From CAWKEY01 sp963848675 (GTDB taxonomy: Bacteria; Pseudomonadota; Gammaproteobacteria; Methylococcales; Methylomonadaceae): DNA of 43,054 bases. The position numbers were made by a program, and so were the translations under genes. Below are positions 10,062 through 18,581 of the stretch, one piece after another. Where the stretch lies: NCBI GenBank assembly GCA_963848675.1, contig CAWKEY010000042.1:1-43054 (forward strand), given 5' to 3'. The first letter of the stretch is position 1. The number at the start of each line of letters is the position of its first letter. The notes beneath the pieces were generated by a model. It was not told where the DNA came from and ran no database searches. It saw only the letters and a list, made by a program, of their open reading frames with translations.

Positions 10062-10515
10062 GCACACTCACCTGGCAAATGCCAAACTACCTATTATTCA
10101 TTTATCGGCTAGCACCGATACGGAAAGACTTGGCCTGGAGGCTGAAAAGCCCTCATTCTGGCCCCCTGGGACAACGAAAAATCGGCTACATTGCCCTCAA
10201 GCCGGAGCGTCTGAGCACTGTCATCGCCCGGCAGAGAGGCTTTTTAGCCGGATTAGAGGCAGACCCACCATTCAAATCCCCATAGACTGTCGCCGATCCT
10301 AACTCGCCACTGTGATCCCGCGGTTTCCTCCCTCGAGGCTTGTCCGACGCCTGCCCCTGAGTTTTGCCGAGTACCGACAGTCCTGGGGTAGAAGGCAGGC
10401 ATCTGACAACCCTTAACAGTAGTGAGCCTTTAATTTTCGGTTGATTTTCCAGAAGTAATCGTCCGCTTTTGACATGCGGCCGTTTTTCAACGGCCGCAGA
10501 TATATTTTATTAAAT
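10062..10515. other. Non-coding 3' part of the IS91-type unit and flank
   Basis: Short overlapping open frames here show no recognisable domain and I do not call them genes. The repeat arms GCCTGCC and GGCAGGC near 10350 and 10394 could form the rolling-circle origin hairpin. The last 100 bases are downstream of the integrase gene on the other strand and contain GCGGCCGTTTTTCAACGGCCGC (about 10477-10498), a strong inverted repeat that could act as its terminator. Confidence 0.4.
10477..10498 (-). terminator. Candidate terminator hairpin downstream of the lone integrase
   Basis: The arms GCGGCCGTT and AACGGCCGC pair perfectly around a short loop, 18 bp beyond the stop of the minus-strand integrase gene. 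There is only a weak T-rich tract on the minus strand after it, so termination efficiency is uncertain. Confidence 0.5.
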
Positions 10516-11154
10516 CTAAATTTCGGTTTGCTCCGATATTTCAAGAGCATCGTCGACCTCGATACCAAGGTATCTGACAGTGCTTTCAAGTTTAGTATGA
10601 CCCAGTAAAAGTTGAACAGCTCGTAAATTTTTCGTTCTCCGGTAGACAAGTGTAGCTTTTGTTCGTCGCATAGTATGTGTTCCATAAGCCGCTGGATCGA
10701 GGCCAATAGACATTACCCAGTGTTCGACAATACGAGCATATTGCCTAGTTGATAGATGAGGCGAACTATGAATCCGACTTGGGAAAAGATATTGATCAGA
10801 TTTGAGCTTGGCTTGGTTAATCCACGCTTCAAGCGAATCTCTGGTTTGCTCTGTTATCTCGAACTGAACAGGGCGATGCGTTTTCTGCTGCATGATAATA
10901 GCCCGCGATGACACTCGGTTACTTTGGGCTACATCGCTTAGTCGAAGTGTGACCAGATCGCAGCCGCGCAACTTGCTATCAATGGCTAAGTTAAACAGCG
11001 CCAACTCACGAGTGTTCTTAGCCATCTGCAAACGAATGCGAATTGCCCAAATCTCTTTCAATTTGAGAGGTGATTTCTGACCAATCAATTTGCCTTTGTT
11101 CCAAGGGACTTGATGGTTATTTTGATCATTGGTATCTTGAGTACCTTGCTTCAT
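10516..11154 (-). CDS. Short tyrosine recombinase/integrase, catalytic domain type
   Basis: 212 residues, about half the usual phage-integrase length. The N-terminal arm-binding domain is missing, as in a known group of short stand-alone integrases. Active-site residues visible are Arg in SKLRGCDLVTL, His-x-x-Arg in GTHTMRRTKA, His in LLLGHTKLE and Tyr in VRYLGIE. Most of the catalytic set is therefore present. Its divergent neighbours are an unknown gene and a DUF2293 gene, which makes a small accessory cassette. No attachment-site repeat was found by eye. The substrate is unknown. Confidence 0.85.
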   Translation of the reverse strand: MKQGTQDTNDQNNHQVPWNKGKLIGQKSPLKLKEIWAIRIRLQMAKNTRELALFNLAIDSKLRGCDLVTLRLSDVAQSNRVSSRAIIMQQKTHRPVQFEITEQTRDSLEAWINQAKLKSDQYLFPSRIHSSPHLSTRQYARIVEHWVMSIGLDPAAYGTHTMRRTKATLVYRRTKNLRAVQLLLGHTKLESTVRYLGIEVDDALEISEQTEI

Positions 11155-11231
11155 GACAAACTCCTAAAATTAGGTTGAGGAGTCGTATTGTCATGCTGTT
11201 TCCAGTAAGCAGACATGAGAGAAAGTATCGT

Positions 11232-11645
11232 ATGAGTATTGGTCACCGCATATTTGTTATAGAGGAAGATGCCATCTTTCCCATTTCACAAAAGACTTTC
11301 ACTGCATTGTGTTCCGGTAAAGTCGGAGCCCTTGCGAAGTTCGCGGGTCATACCGTTCAAATTGCTGTTGTCGTTTACAGCGTGCATCAGCGAAAACCAG
11401 AAACAATTATTCAAATTGATTGTGAACGAATCAGAATTCTGGGTGACGGTTCAATCGATGAAAATTATGCACACCAAGGCCTGCATCTAGCCGCAAACCG
11501 TATGTGGCTATCAGAAACTAACCCAAAAGCATCCGGCAATGTAGTGGATGCGACCGCACGATTTGAAGAAAGGCAATGGGATCAACGCCATCCTAAACTA
11601 TCAGGGCCATCTGTTGAGCGGATACTTAATGTACTGTTCAAATAA
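11232..11645 (+). CDS. Conserved-looking hypothetical protein
   Basis: I do not recognise a named domain. The product is about 137 residues from ATG 11232 (MSIGHRIFVIEEDAIFPIS); an upstream in-frame ATG at 11175 would add 19 residues. GAGAGAAAG lies about 7-15 bases before 11232 and fits a ribosome binding site, so I prefer the shorter form. The protein is soluble, with a basic, mixed composition and no signal peptide or membrane segment. It is divergent from the lone integrase and about 70 bp upstream of the DUF2293 gene. The gene set suggests an accessory cassette, and function is unknown. Confidence 0.55.
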   Translation: MSIGHRIFVIEEDAIFPISQKTFTALCSGKVGALAKFAGHTVQIAVVVYSVHQRKPETIIQIDCERIRILGDGSIDENYAHQGLHLAANRMWLSETNPKASGNVVDATARFEERQWDQRHPKLSGPSVERILNVLFK

Positions 11646-11713
11646 CAACTTACAGGCTCAAAATGGACTATTTTCCACTTTGATAATACTTGCTTTAGTA
11701 GACAAGAGCATTT

Positions 11714-12430
11714 ATGGGAAGTAACCACAAATCACAAGGTGATCAAAACGACGAGATAGTCGTGTTTTCAATCATTAACCCATCGGTTTGCTCGGAATGT
11801 GGAGTTGAATTGGCCAAGGGCAGATTTTTGAAAATGGAGAAGGAGAATCCACTTTGCTTGGAATGCGCTGATCTAGATCACTTGGTATACCTTCAACGGG
11901 GCGATGTAGCACTGACACGGCGTAGCAGAAAATATTCAAACCTATCGGCAGTTGTGGTGAGGTTTAGCCGCTCACGCCATAGGTACGAGCGTCAGGGATT
12001 GCTCGTAGAGTCTGAAGCTCTCATAAGAGCAGAGAAAGAATGCGAAGGCGATGCGGCAGATCGAAAGATTTCGCGAGAGCGCGCCGTTGTAATCCGTGAA
12101 CATGCTGACAAAGAATACATTGCGCAGTTTTCAAAACAAATCCGTATGCAGTATCCTGGTTGTCCAGCTCAAAAGGCTGAAGCTATTGCTGATCATGCTT
12201 GCCAGAAATATAGTGGGCGAGTAGGTCGATCTTCTGCGGCGAAGGCGTTCGAAGCAGAGGCTATCGCACTGGCCGTGAAAGCGCATGTTCGCCACAAACA
12301 TACACACTACGATCAGCTTCTTATGAAAGGATGGGGGCGAACCGAAGCAAGATCGGCCATCGCTGAGAAGTTGGACCAGATTGTGAGCGAATGGAGCAGA
12401 AAATTGCCTGACAAACTACCTAAGGTTTAA
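11714..12430 (+). CDS. DUF2293 domain protein with N-terminal zinc ribbon
   Basis: 238 residues. The N-terminus has two Cys pairs (CSECG at about 22-26 and CLEC at about 55-58), a probable zinc ribbon. The C-terminal half (about 135-235) matches what I recall of DUF2293: a helical region ending HVRHKHTHYDQLLMKGWGRTEAR. The family has no established activity. The middle is rich in Arg and Glu. It follows the hypothetical gene by 68 bp on the same strand and may be cotranscribed with it. No membrane segment. Confidence 0.65.
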   Translation: MGSNHKSQGDQNDEIVVFSIINPSVCSECGVELAKGRFLKMEKENPLCLECADLDHLVYLQRGDVALTRRSRKYSNLSAVVVRFSRSRHRYERQGLLVESEALIRAEKECEGDAADRKISRERAVVIREHADKEYIAQFSKQIRMQYPGCPAQKAEAIADHACQKYSGRVGRSSAAKAFEAEAIALAVKAHVRHKHTHYDQLLMKGWGRTEARSAIAEKLDQIVSEWSRKLPDKLPKV

Positions 12431-12915
12431 CAAAAAAACTTTTAAGAATTATTGGCGAAGCCATTATGAACCGTGAGTCAAACAAAATTCCAAATCCGGT
12501 TTTATATCTTTCCTATAGAGGAGGCCATTTGCCCTTGCTGGGAGATAAAGGCATCAGAAACTGATCAATTTTTAACGAGAAGTTAGCGTTCAAAATAAAC
12601 ACCTGCTTTCAGATTTGATCGGATGCTGACGCGAGCGTTTCCCGATACCTGACGTTGATTTTGATGCAGTGTGACCGGCGTGTCTCGGCCAAGACCGGCC
12701 ACTGAGGATACTGGCGAAATTTTCCATCCCTAAGTTCAGCGAATGGCAGCTTTTCGGCAAGCAACCTTGCGTCCTCTTTGGCTCGACCCGGCCACTTTAA
12801 GACATCCAACCAGTGAAAATATAACCTCTTTGAAAGGCCGGTCTTTGTTAGTTATCGGACATCCACTAAACTGATGTTACTTCTTTAAAGCACGCCATCG
12901 CGCCTTTAAATTGAC
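12431..12915. other. Intergenic, degenerate repeat-like sequence
   Basis: No supported gene. The stretch 12610-12880 is rich in GGCCGG/CCGGCC pieces and resembles, in style only, the dispersed intergenic repeats near 17935 and 27200. A 66-codon open frame on the minus strand within it has no recognisable feature. Confidence 0.35.
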
Positions 12916-14216
12916 TTATTTGTGTGCAACACCATCGAATAAAGTTAAAAACTCTTGCCACTTATTGTTCAATTCACGAATTAAGCGTTGCTGAGTATTT
13001 TCCTTAACCGATTGGTCAGAGGGCGGCATGGGCGTGGTTTGATCAAGTGGTAAAGTCTGTTTTATGCGTTGCGGATTCTCGCCAACGATAAAGGTCCCAT
13101 GGATCATGCCCATCCAACAACTCCATGGCACCACAACCTCGCCGGACTCAGCAGGAGTGAAGGTAATAACCTGCACACCCGGTTGCAACTTGATTTCAAG
13201 GCCATACTGCGGCACGACGATGACCTTGTTGCACTCGGTTAATTCCTTGGCGTTAATGATCCATTTAACCGGGATGCCTTTATGCAAGGTGAATTGATTG
13301 GGCGAATAGCCTGTTTTCGAGACTTCCATGGTGATGGTTTGTTCGGCAGCAGGGGATAGAGAATCCGCAACCAGCGGAAATAGTTGCTGGGAAACCCGAA
13401 CTACCACGGTATGAAAATCAACACCGATGCCGGTGAGCGCCACGCCGCGATTCAGCATGAGGACGCCCAGTATGATGATGAAAGCGCCGGAGACTTTCAG
13501 TAGTTTCGGCGTCAAATTATTGGACAGGAGACTAGTTAAAAAACCAAAGCCCAACAATAATGGCAGAGTACCAATGCCGAAAAAAACAAAATCTTTGCAC
13601 CTTCCAACCAACTGCCGGTACCTGCCGCCATGACATACATGGCTTGCAGAGAGCCGCAAATAATCATCAAGCCATTCAGCAATCCGATCACAAAAGGGTT
13701 GCTGTGCTTGCGGTATTCCTTGCCGATAAAACGCATCACAAAGCCCGGCGTCCTGAACTGGAAATGACTCAATGCCGGAAATACTTCAAGCATGTGCATG
13801 CCAAACAGGATCAAAAAAACACCGGCCGCCATGCCCACTGCGCCTCGCGTGTAGGGTGTAAAGGCTACAATGGCACCAAAGGCACCCAACAAAGCGCCGA
13901 TGGTGGTGTAGGAAACGGTTTTGCCGAAACCATAAAGCAAGTGGGCGATGTGGGATTGATAACCTGCGCGGGCATTTTTGGTGGCGTAACTCAAAATCAA
14001 CGGCCCACACATGCCGACACAATGAAAACCGGTTAAAAAGCCGATCAGTACCAGCAAGCCAACACTTAAGTGTTCGTTGAAATTCGATAAATCGACATAA
14101 GTCGTGAACCAACTGTCCAGCCAAAGAATAAAGGCAATGCCCAATAACGCTAGCGTGACGACCAGGATTTTTCTGAGGATGATATGGAAGTTTGGTGGTA
14201 CAGGAGGCTCATTCAT
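12916..14216 (-). pseudogene. TauE/SafE-type membrane protein fused to a cupredoxin-like domain, frameshifted
   Basis: Starts at ATG 14216 (MNEPPVPPNFH); an upstream in-frame ATG at 14249 is possible. The first part (to about 13580) is a multi-helix membrane protein with the FHCVGMCGP motif of the SafE/CcoH-like copper-related branch. The coding strand has seven T at 13586-13580; one T more would join ...EGAKILFFF to GIGTLPLLLGFGFL. The second part continues to 12916 and ends in a cupredoxin-like domain with ligands in TECNKV and WSCWMGMIHG (Cys, Met, Met, His). A role in copper or heavy-metal handling for oxidase assembly is inferred. The break is at a homopolymer, so a sequencing error or slippage site is likely; without it the gene is intact, about 433 residues. 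Confidence 0.8.
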
Positions 14217-14910
14217 AATCGTTCCCCGCAAGGTAAGAATCATCCTCACCCACCCAAATCACAATTAAGCGCTAAGGAATTGATCGGCTGAAGAAAGTCG
14301 TTGAAGATTATTGAATACTGGTGGACTGGTCAAGCGACATGCGACTAAAGCGTTGAGATTTTGATTACTGGGACTAGCGGGAGCATTTGCGCAGAAACAT
14401 ACGGTTTGAGTAAATAAGACAAAGTGATTTAATAAAAACAATGAGTTATGCTATCAATGAACAACAATAATTTGGTTATTTGCTGCGCGAGTGATAACGC
14501 ATTATCTTATTGATAATGCTGGAATTTAAATTATAACCGTAATTTTCTACGCAAATGCCCCCACTAGTCCATTATGGGCGGGATTGTAACAAGGAATGTT
14601 GTTGCAAGACGACGCCTAGCGTCTGGGAGCTTCATTCCCAAGTGTAATGTGGGAATGATCAAAATGAATACCAGCGGTAGCGGTGTGAGTTGGACGCTTA
14701 GCTCAGGTGACGCTTCGATTGGAAAAGTTGCGGCATATGGCTTACGCAATGTGGCATATCACCTGTTTTCGATCATCCAAGAAAATACGATTGGCGCTTT
14801 CACCGTTGGTGTGTCCAGATGATACAAGCAATTCAACTGGCGAAATAATTTTGGTGCATAAATTGCTTAGTTACCGGTTCCTTTCCTATCAAAAACAAGA
14901 GGTATAACTT
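14217..14910. other. Intergenic region with a dispersed-type hairpin
   Basis: No gene. 14633-14657 is a perfect 8-bp hairpin (CATTCCCA/TGGGAATG) preceded by GTCTGGGAGCTT. This is the style of a dispersed GTTCCCA...TGGGAAC repeat common in gammaproteobacteria. The AT-rich stretch 14400-14550 may hold promoters for the flanking divergent genes, but none is clear. Confidence 0.4.
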
Positions 14911-15804
14911 ATGCTTTCTCGCGTTATCGTTATTTTCACTGCTGCGTTTTTTCTTTCGCTGGCTGCACAAGCCAAAGAAGGACAACATTTAACCTTTGAA
15001 CAACTTATGGCAGTGGTTCCTGAACCAGACATCAGACCCACTTATGATGCCAGCTATAACTATCAATCAGGAGGCATCGGAATTCTTGTCTATGACGGTG
15101 TCAACGCCATGGATGCTTTGGGACCTTACCAGGTGTTTAGTACAGCAGGCCTTAGACCTATGTTTGTGTCTGCCAGTAAAGACGGTAACCAATATAAAAC
15201 GACAATTACCACCAACAGCGGATTTCAGCTGACCGCTCAAAGAACCATAGCGAATACAAATAATCTAGAGGTATTAGTCGTGACTGGTGGCGCGCTGGAA
15301 ACAGCAAACTTGGCCAAGAATGCAGAGGTATTACAGTGGATCAAGTCGATTGATGAGAACAGCGTCTGGACCACCAGCGTATGCACGGGTTCTTGGGTTC
15401 TTGGAGCTGCAGGGCTGCTAGATGGGAAAAAAGCTACGAGCAACTGGTATCGTGCCGATGAACTCTTAGCGCATTTTGGTGCTATTCCGAAATCAGGGAA
15501 ACGCTACATATTCGACGGAAAAATTATTACCGCCGCCGGTGTTACCGCAGGTATCGATATGGCCCTCGCTATTGTGAAAACCGTGTATAAAAATGACCTC
15601 AATGACGGTAAAGATTTTACCCAGGCCGTAATGCTCGATCTTCAATACGACCCAAATCCTCCGGTTAAAGGTGGATCGGCTGATAATACACGGCCTTTCA
15701 TTTATACAGGCATGGAGTGGATGTATGACCAGGCTGGTTATTGGTACAACTTAGGCAAGACTTTAGCTGAGTACGTGAAAGAGATTGTTCCTCTTCTGCC
15801 TTAA
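14911..15804 (+). CDS. Exported DJ-1/PfpI-family protein (GATase1-like)
   Basis: 297 residues. An N-terminal signal peptide (VIVIFTAAFFLSLAAQAKEG) predicts export. The DJ-1/PfpI core spans about residues 50-235. The nucleophile-elbow Cys is in SVCTGSWVLGAAGLLDG, the arrangement seen in isonitrile hydratase-like and AraC-associated members, followed by ATSNWYRADEL. The start follows AAGAGG with good spacing. The C-terminal 60 residues are an extension. It is a single gene with no operon partner. The substrate is unknown; a periplasmic hydrolase, or a binding protein related to thiol chemistry, is only a guess. Confidence 0.85.
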   Translation: MLSRVIVIFTAAFFLSLAAQAKEGQHLTFEQLMAVVPEPDIRPTYDASYNYQSGGIGILVYDGVNAMDALGPYQVFSTAGLRPMFVSASKDGNQYKTTITTNSGFQLTAQRTIANTNNLEVLVVTGGALETANLAKNAEVLQWIKSIDENSVWTTSVCTGSWVLGAAGLLDGKKATSNWYRADELLAHFGAIPKSGKRYIFDGKIITAAGVTAGIDMALAIVKTVYKNDLNDGKDFTQAVMLDLQYDPNPPVKGGSADNTRPFIYTGMEWMYDQAGYWYNLGKTLAEYVKEIVPLLP

Positions 15805-16081
15805 TGCTTATTCAACGCTAGAAACCGTGGCTATCGCTGAAAATCGTGGAGTGTGCCACAGGCACACAAACTGACACTATACGGAAATAGAGATCAGATG
15901 TGTATAAGCTCATTGGAAGATGATGGTAGGCCCATCAAAGTCTGTTGTCGGAAACTGGCTTTAAACCGCCTCAAGCTGCTTGTATTAAGAGTGCAGGTAG
16001 TGAGCGTTGAGGAAAAGCTAATTTTGAATTAGCAGGTATGGTACAGAGCAAATCAATGGAGCAAATCAATGGGGTCAGACT
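15805..16081. repeat. Short inverted and direct repeats next to the IS10-like insertion
   Basis: 15851-15867 is a perfect inverted repeat (GTGTGCC, 3-nt loop, GGCACAC), 47 bp after the DJ-1 stop, without a T-tract. GAGCAAATCAATG occurs twice in tandem near 16046-16071, directly before the IS target GGTCAGACT. AGATGTGTATAAG (15897-15909) equals 13 bases of the Tn5 mosaic end. Confidence 0.55.
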
Positions 16082-17428
16082 CTGAGGTATCCCCACGAAT
16101 TTACCCTCCCTCGAATGAGTCGAAGTAGTTTAATAAAAGAGCTTGCGCCTGTTCCAACATTGAGGCGGACAACTCAAAGGCAACATAGCGGCAGGCGATT
16201 CGGGCGAGAAATATAACCGAATACGGTGAGTGATTCTGGTTGCTGTTGACTTTGATATGTCGTTCGATTTCAGTACCTTTTAAACAAAGCCCAGTGAGCC
16301 AAAGCGCGAAAATGATGAGCGCGGCGATTAATAACAGGTTGGCGCGGCGTTCGGCTTCAATCCGGCTTTCGCTGGTAAAATCCAAGCCATAATGCGTACT
16401 TTTTGTGTCTCGCAGGCCTTCCTCAATTTGCATGCGGCTTCGATAATAATCCACGACCCGCGCCGCAGAAAACGCTTTTAGCGAGGGCGATACGACCAGA
16501 AGCCAAGGCTCTTTTTCGCGTTTGGCGTGTTTACGACTGGCACTGGATTGGCTTGGACGATGTTGGGCCGTCAGGTGTTTCCGGCCTTTGGCGGGCTGAT
16601 AAAATGTCACCAACTCACCGTCTAGCGGGTGGCTACGCACCCAACGGGCCGGGCCCAAGCACTTGGGTTTTCGAGTGGCTTTGGCGTAGAGTGACTTTGC
16701 CGCCAGCCAATCGTTAGGCCGGTTGGCCCAGGCAATGAAATCCCTATTGCGAATTCGTCCGAGCCAATGCCAGCCCAAACTTTCAACTTCGCGAAAAAAT
16801 GGCGTGCGAAATCCGGAATCGGCAACGATGATAGGCGTTACATTAGCGGGTAGCAATGCTTGCAAACTGCTGAGAAATCGCTGCTGTACCCGGCGGTTGC
16901 CCAGTTTTTTAATGGGATGAATTTCTTCGTACAAGGTAACGGAACGTCCTCCCGTAGGCAGCGCTGCTCGTAAGAGCTGCTGATGCTGATCTGCGGTCAG
17001 GGGCGACCAGTCGATAAGGATCAACGGCATGGGCAGGGACTGCAATAGCCATTGGGTCATAGCACCGTAGATCGCCATGCGTTCGGTGTTAAGATGGCGA
17101 TTCCCGGCTAAACGATCCATGCGTTTGATTTTGTGTTTGATGCAGGCCGGTCCGGAAAGCGTCCGTCCGAGTTGCGTAATCGATACCGACGCTCCTTTCA
17201 ACCCAGCCTCGACTGCAGCCATCAGCGCTGTGAATCGAGTAGCATGAATGCTAGGAAGTTTTTCTTTTAACAAGTTATGCAGCAGAGCAATAATTGACAT
17301 AAATTTATCCTTCCAGATTATTATTTTAGAATGAATTCTTATGCTCAGACCGACTTAAATCTTATCTTTATCCAAATCTTATCCAATAATGCATTGTTTT
17401 TTATTGATATTTTGTGGGGATACCTCAG
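16082..17428 (-). mobile_element. IS10-like IS4-family element, copy 1
   Basis: 1347 bp with perfect 15-bp terminal inverted repeats, CTGAGGTATCCCCAC and its complement, similar to the IS10 end CTGAGAGATCCCC. It is flanked on both sides by GGTCAGACT (16073-16081 and 17429-17437), the 9-bp duplication expected for IS10. It encodes one intact transposase. The same element lies inverted at 30373-31719 and is identical in every reading frame that I could compare. Confidence 0.97.
16101..17300 (-). CDS. IS4-family (IS10 group) transposase, copy 1
   Basis: 399 residues, DDE RNase-H fold. Catalytic residues visible: Asp in LILIDWSPL, Asp in PIIVADSGF and Glu in the YREK-type signature YYRSRMQIEEGLRD. 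It follows the IS10 pattern of N-terminal and C-terminal blocks (IKHKIKRMDRLAGNRHL; SVTLYEEIHPI). The protein is identical to the copy at 30501-31700. Length matches IS10 transposase (about 400). It performs cut-and-paste transposition. Confidence 0.96.
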   Translation of the reverse strand: MSIIALLHNLLKEKLPSIHATRFTALMAAVEAGLKGASVSITQLGRTLSGPACIKHKIKRMDRLAGNRHLNTERMAIYGAMTQWLLQSLPMPLILIDWSPLTADQHQQLLRAALPTGGRSVTLYEEIHPIKKLGNRRVQQRFLSSLQALLPANVTPIIVADSGFRTPFFREVESLGWHWLGRIRNRDFIAWANRPNDWLAAKSLYAKATRKPKCLGPARWVRSHPLDGELVTFYQPAKGRKHLTAQHRPSQSSASRKHAKREKEPWLLVVSPSLKAFSAARVVDYYRSRMQIEEGLRDTKSTHYGLDFTSESRIEAERRANLLLIAALIIFALWLTGLCLKGTEIERHIKVNSNQNHSPYSVIFLARIACRYVAFELSASMLEQAQALLLNYFDSFEGG

Positions 17429-17471
17429 GGTCAGACTCGATTGATTCTTGAAATATGTTTAATTAACGCGC

Positions 17472-17532
17472 AAAAAAAAAGCCGGACTTCCAAGTATGGC
17501 CATAACGATGGTCACTTTCGGTAGTCCGGCTT
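17472..17532 (-). terminator. Intrinsic terminator of the candidate riboswitch
   Basis: The minus-strand stem AGCCGGACT/AGTCCGGCT (17531-17523 and 17488-17480) encloses an internal hairpin GACCAT/ATGGCC, and nine T follow on the minus strand (17480-17472). This is a textbook Rho-independent terminator. On the plus strand it lacks a T-tract. Confidence 0.85.
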
Positions 17533-17592
17533 TCCGTTTGTATGGGATCCGCGACTTTCTGTCCCTACCTTACGATAGGTTTGGCATGGGTG
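17472..17592 (-). promoter_or_regulatory. GEMM (c-di-GMP-I)-like riboswitch candidate with overlapping terminator
   Basis: Read on the minus strand the blocks are, in order: CCAAACC (17588-17582 region), a hairpin CCTATC-GTAA-GGTAGG with GNRA loop, GGGACAGAAAG, and AGCCGGACTACCGAAAG. The consensus I know for GEMM is CAAACC, GNRA hairpin, GGGACGCAAAGC, and GCCGGGTTACCG, so the order and loop types agree. The P1b pairing (GGC with GCC) is not preserved, which lowers confidence. GCCGGACT at its 3' side also pairs with AGTCCGGC in the terminator, giving mutually exclusive folds and an expected ON switch. No original target gene remains downstream on the minus strand; the IS10-like element sits there now. 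Confidence 0.45.
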
Positions 17593-17599
17593 AATTTAT

Positions 17600-18362
17600 A
17601 CATCTAATAAAAAAATATTACAACCAACTGATTTAGTAGGTTTTTTCTGTATATCTGTCATTGTTCTAACTTATTCCGCTGTTGACTACATCTTCATTTC
17701 AACCCTTCCAAACGATTAAATATATAAATCATAACGTTGCTTGTAGTTTCGTAGGTTTCGTAATAATAAATATCGGATCACATCAGCCGTATTTACCAGA
17801 TAACACTCTGATTCAAACAAAGATCAACTAGTCAGAAATTCACTATGTTGCAAAACGTTAACAATAAAATTCTAATAATTACTCGGTTTGGTGATAAATA
17901 ATATTCTTTTTTTACCGCCGACTAGCCGGTAGTGCCAGTTTGTTCGCTAAAATCGAATGTCAGCTTCATGTGTGAAACTTGCCATTCGGAAATCTGGCTC
18001 CAATGTCGCCTTGGGGTCGGTTGAACTCAGTGACGACTGGCTGCTTTCGGGTATCGGAATTTCATTGACCGCTTTCCGGTGACGAATCTGAAGAGAAGAC
18101 AGTCACCTGGCGACCCAAAACTGCCGGTCGCGTTTCTCCAAACCGGTCAGTCAGCCAAATCCAGATTCTGCGAACTGGAGGGCTACAAAGCAGTCATTGG
18201 CGACCTCACCCTATCGGCCAGGAAGAGACAGCCGCCAATTTGCAGTTAATGGCTGGTTAACCTTGAAAAGCTGTCATTCAGAGAACGACAATAATCGGTA
18301 ACCAACGTGCCCAAAGCTGACAATGGATGTTTGTTTTTGATATCTTTCCGAGGAAAACATAT
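17600..18362. other. Long non-coding region upstream of kdp with degenerate repeats
   Basis: No gene. 17600-17900 is AT-rich with no clear motif. 17930-18290 is a GC-richer, repeat-like stretch. GCCGGTAGTGCCAGTTTGTTCGCTA (17935-17959) recurs near 27206-27230 with three mismatches (CTAGTGCAAGTTGGTTCGCTA), so this is probably a dispersed intergenic repeat family. Confidence 0.45.
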
Positions 18363-18363
18363 A

Positions 18364-18446
18364 CCGCCTTATAAGCAGTGTATGGCTTTAGCCTGCTAAC
18401 TTTGCAAATAGTTTCAGATTAAGGCCTTTGGATATTTGCGACGAAC
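18364..18446 (+). repeat. Degenerate IS6-type 3' end fragment upstream of kdp
   Basis: CTTATAAGCAGTGTATGGCTTTAGC (18367-18391) matches the transposase end at 38959-38983 (one substitution in the aligned core), and ATATTTGCGACGAACC (about 18432-18447) matches the IS6-type terminal repeat ATATTTGCGACAGAACC with one base missing. The spacer between them has diverged. This is a solo relic of the element still partly present at 38537-39043. Confidence 0.7.
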
Positions 18447-18472
18447 CCTCAGTAGTTTCCATTTCGCCGACT

Positions 18473-18500
18473 TAAATTTTTACAGTTTTTTTACACTCTT
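18473..18500 (+). promoter_or_regulatory. KdpE-binding site of the kdp promoter
   Basis: TTTTTACAGTTTTTTTACAC (about 18477-18496) strongly resembles the E. coli KdpE site (TTTATACTTTTTTTACACC). It lies about 85 bp before the first small ORF of the operon, as expected for an activator site just upstream of the -35. I could not fix the -35/-10 pair. Confidence 0.75.
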
Positions 18501-18581
18501 CCAGAGTAGACTGCATGCTAGTGTTTTAACAAAGATTCTGTAATTAGCGGTTAGTTTTGGTCGTTTTATGTGAGGTGTTTT

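Larger units (their letters stand above)
7977..10400 (+). mobile_element. IS91-family unit with companion tyrosine recombinase (ends approximate)
   Basis: The unit consists of a XerC/D-like recombinase gene followed 9 bp later by an HUH Y2 transposase gene. This pairing is known from a subset of IS91-family elements. The right part (10062-10400) is non-coding and contains an inverted repeat, GCCTGCC ... GGCAGGC (about 10350-10400), compatible with a rolling-circle end. Exact ends and target tetranucleotides were not resolved. Rolling-circle transposition of this family can mobilise flanking DNA. Confidence 0.75.

Noticed and set aside
9968..10302. Small plus-strand genes after the IS91 transposase
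   Set aside because: Overlap the transposase end in other frames and the non-coding IS end; no recognisable product.
12609..12809. Minus-strand 66-codon gene
   Set aside because: No domain or ribosome site, and it lies in repeat-like sequence.
14564..14907. Small open frames in the region before the DJ-1 gene
   Set aside because: They cover the dispersed hairpin and have no supported start or domain.
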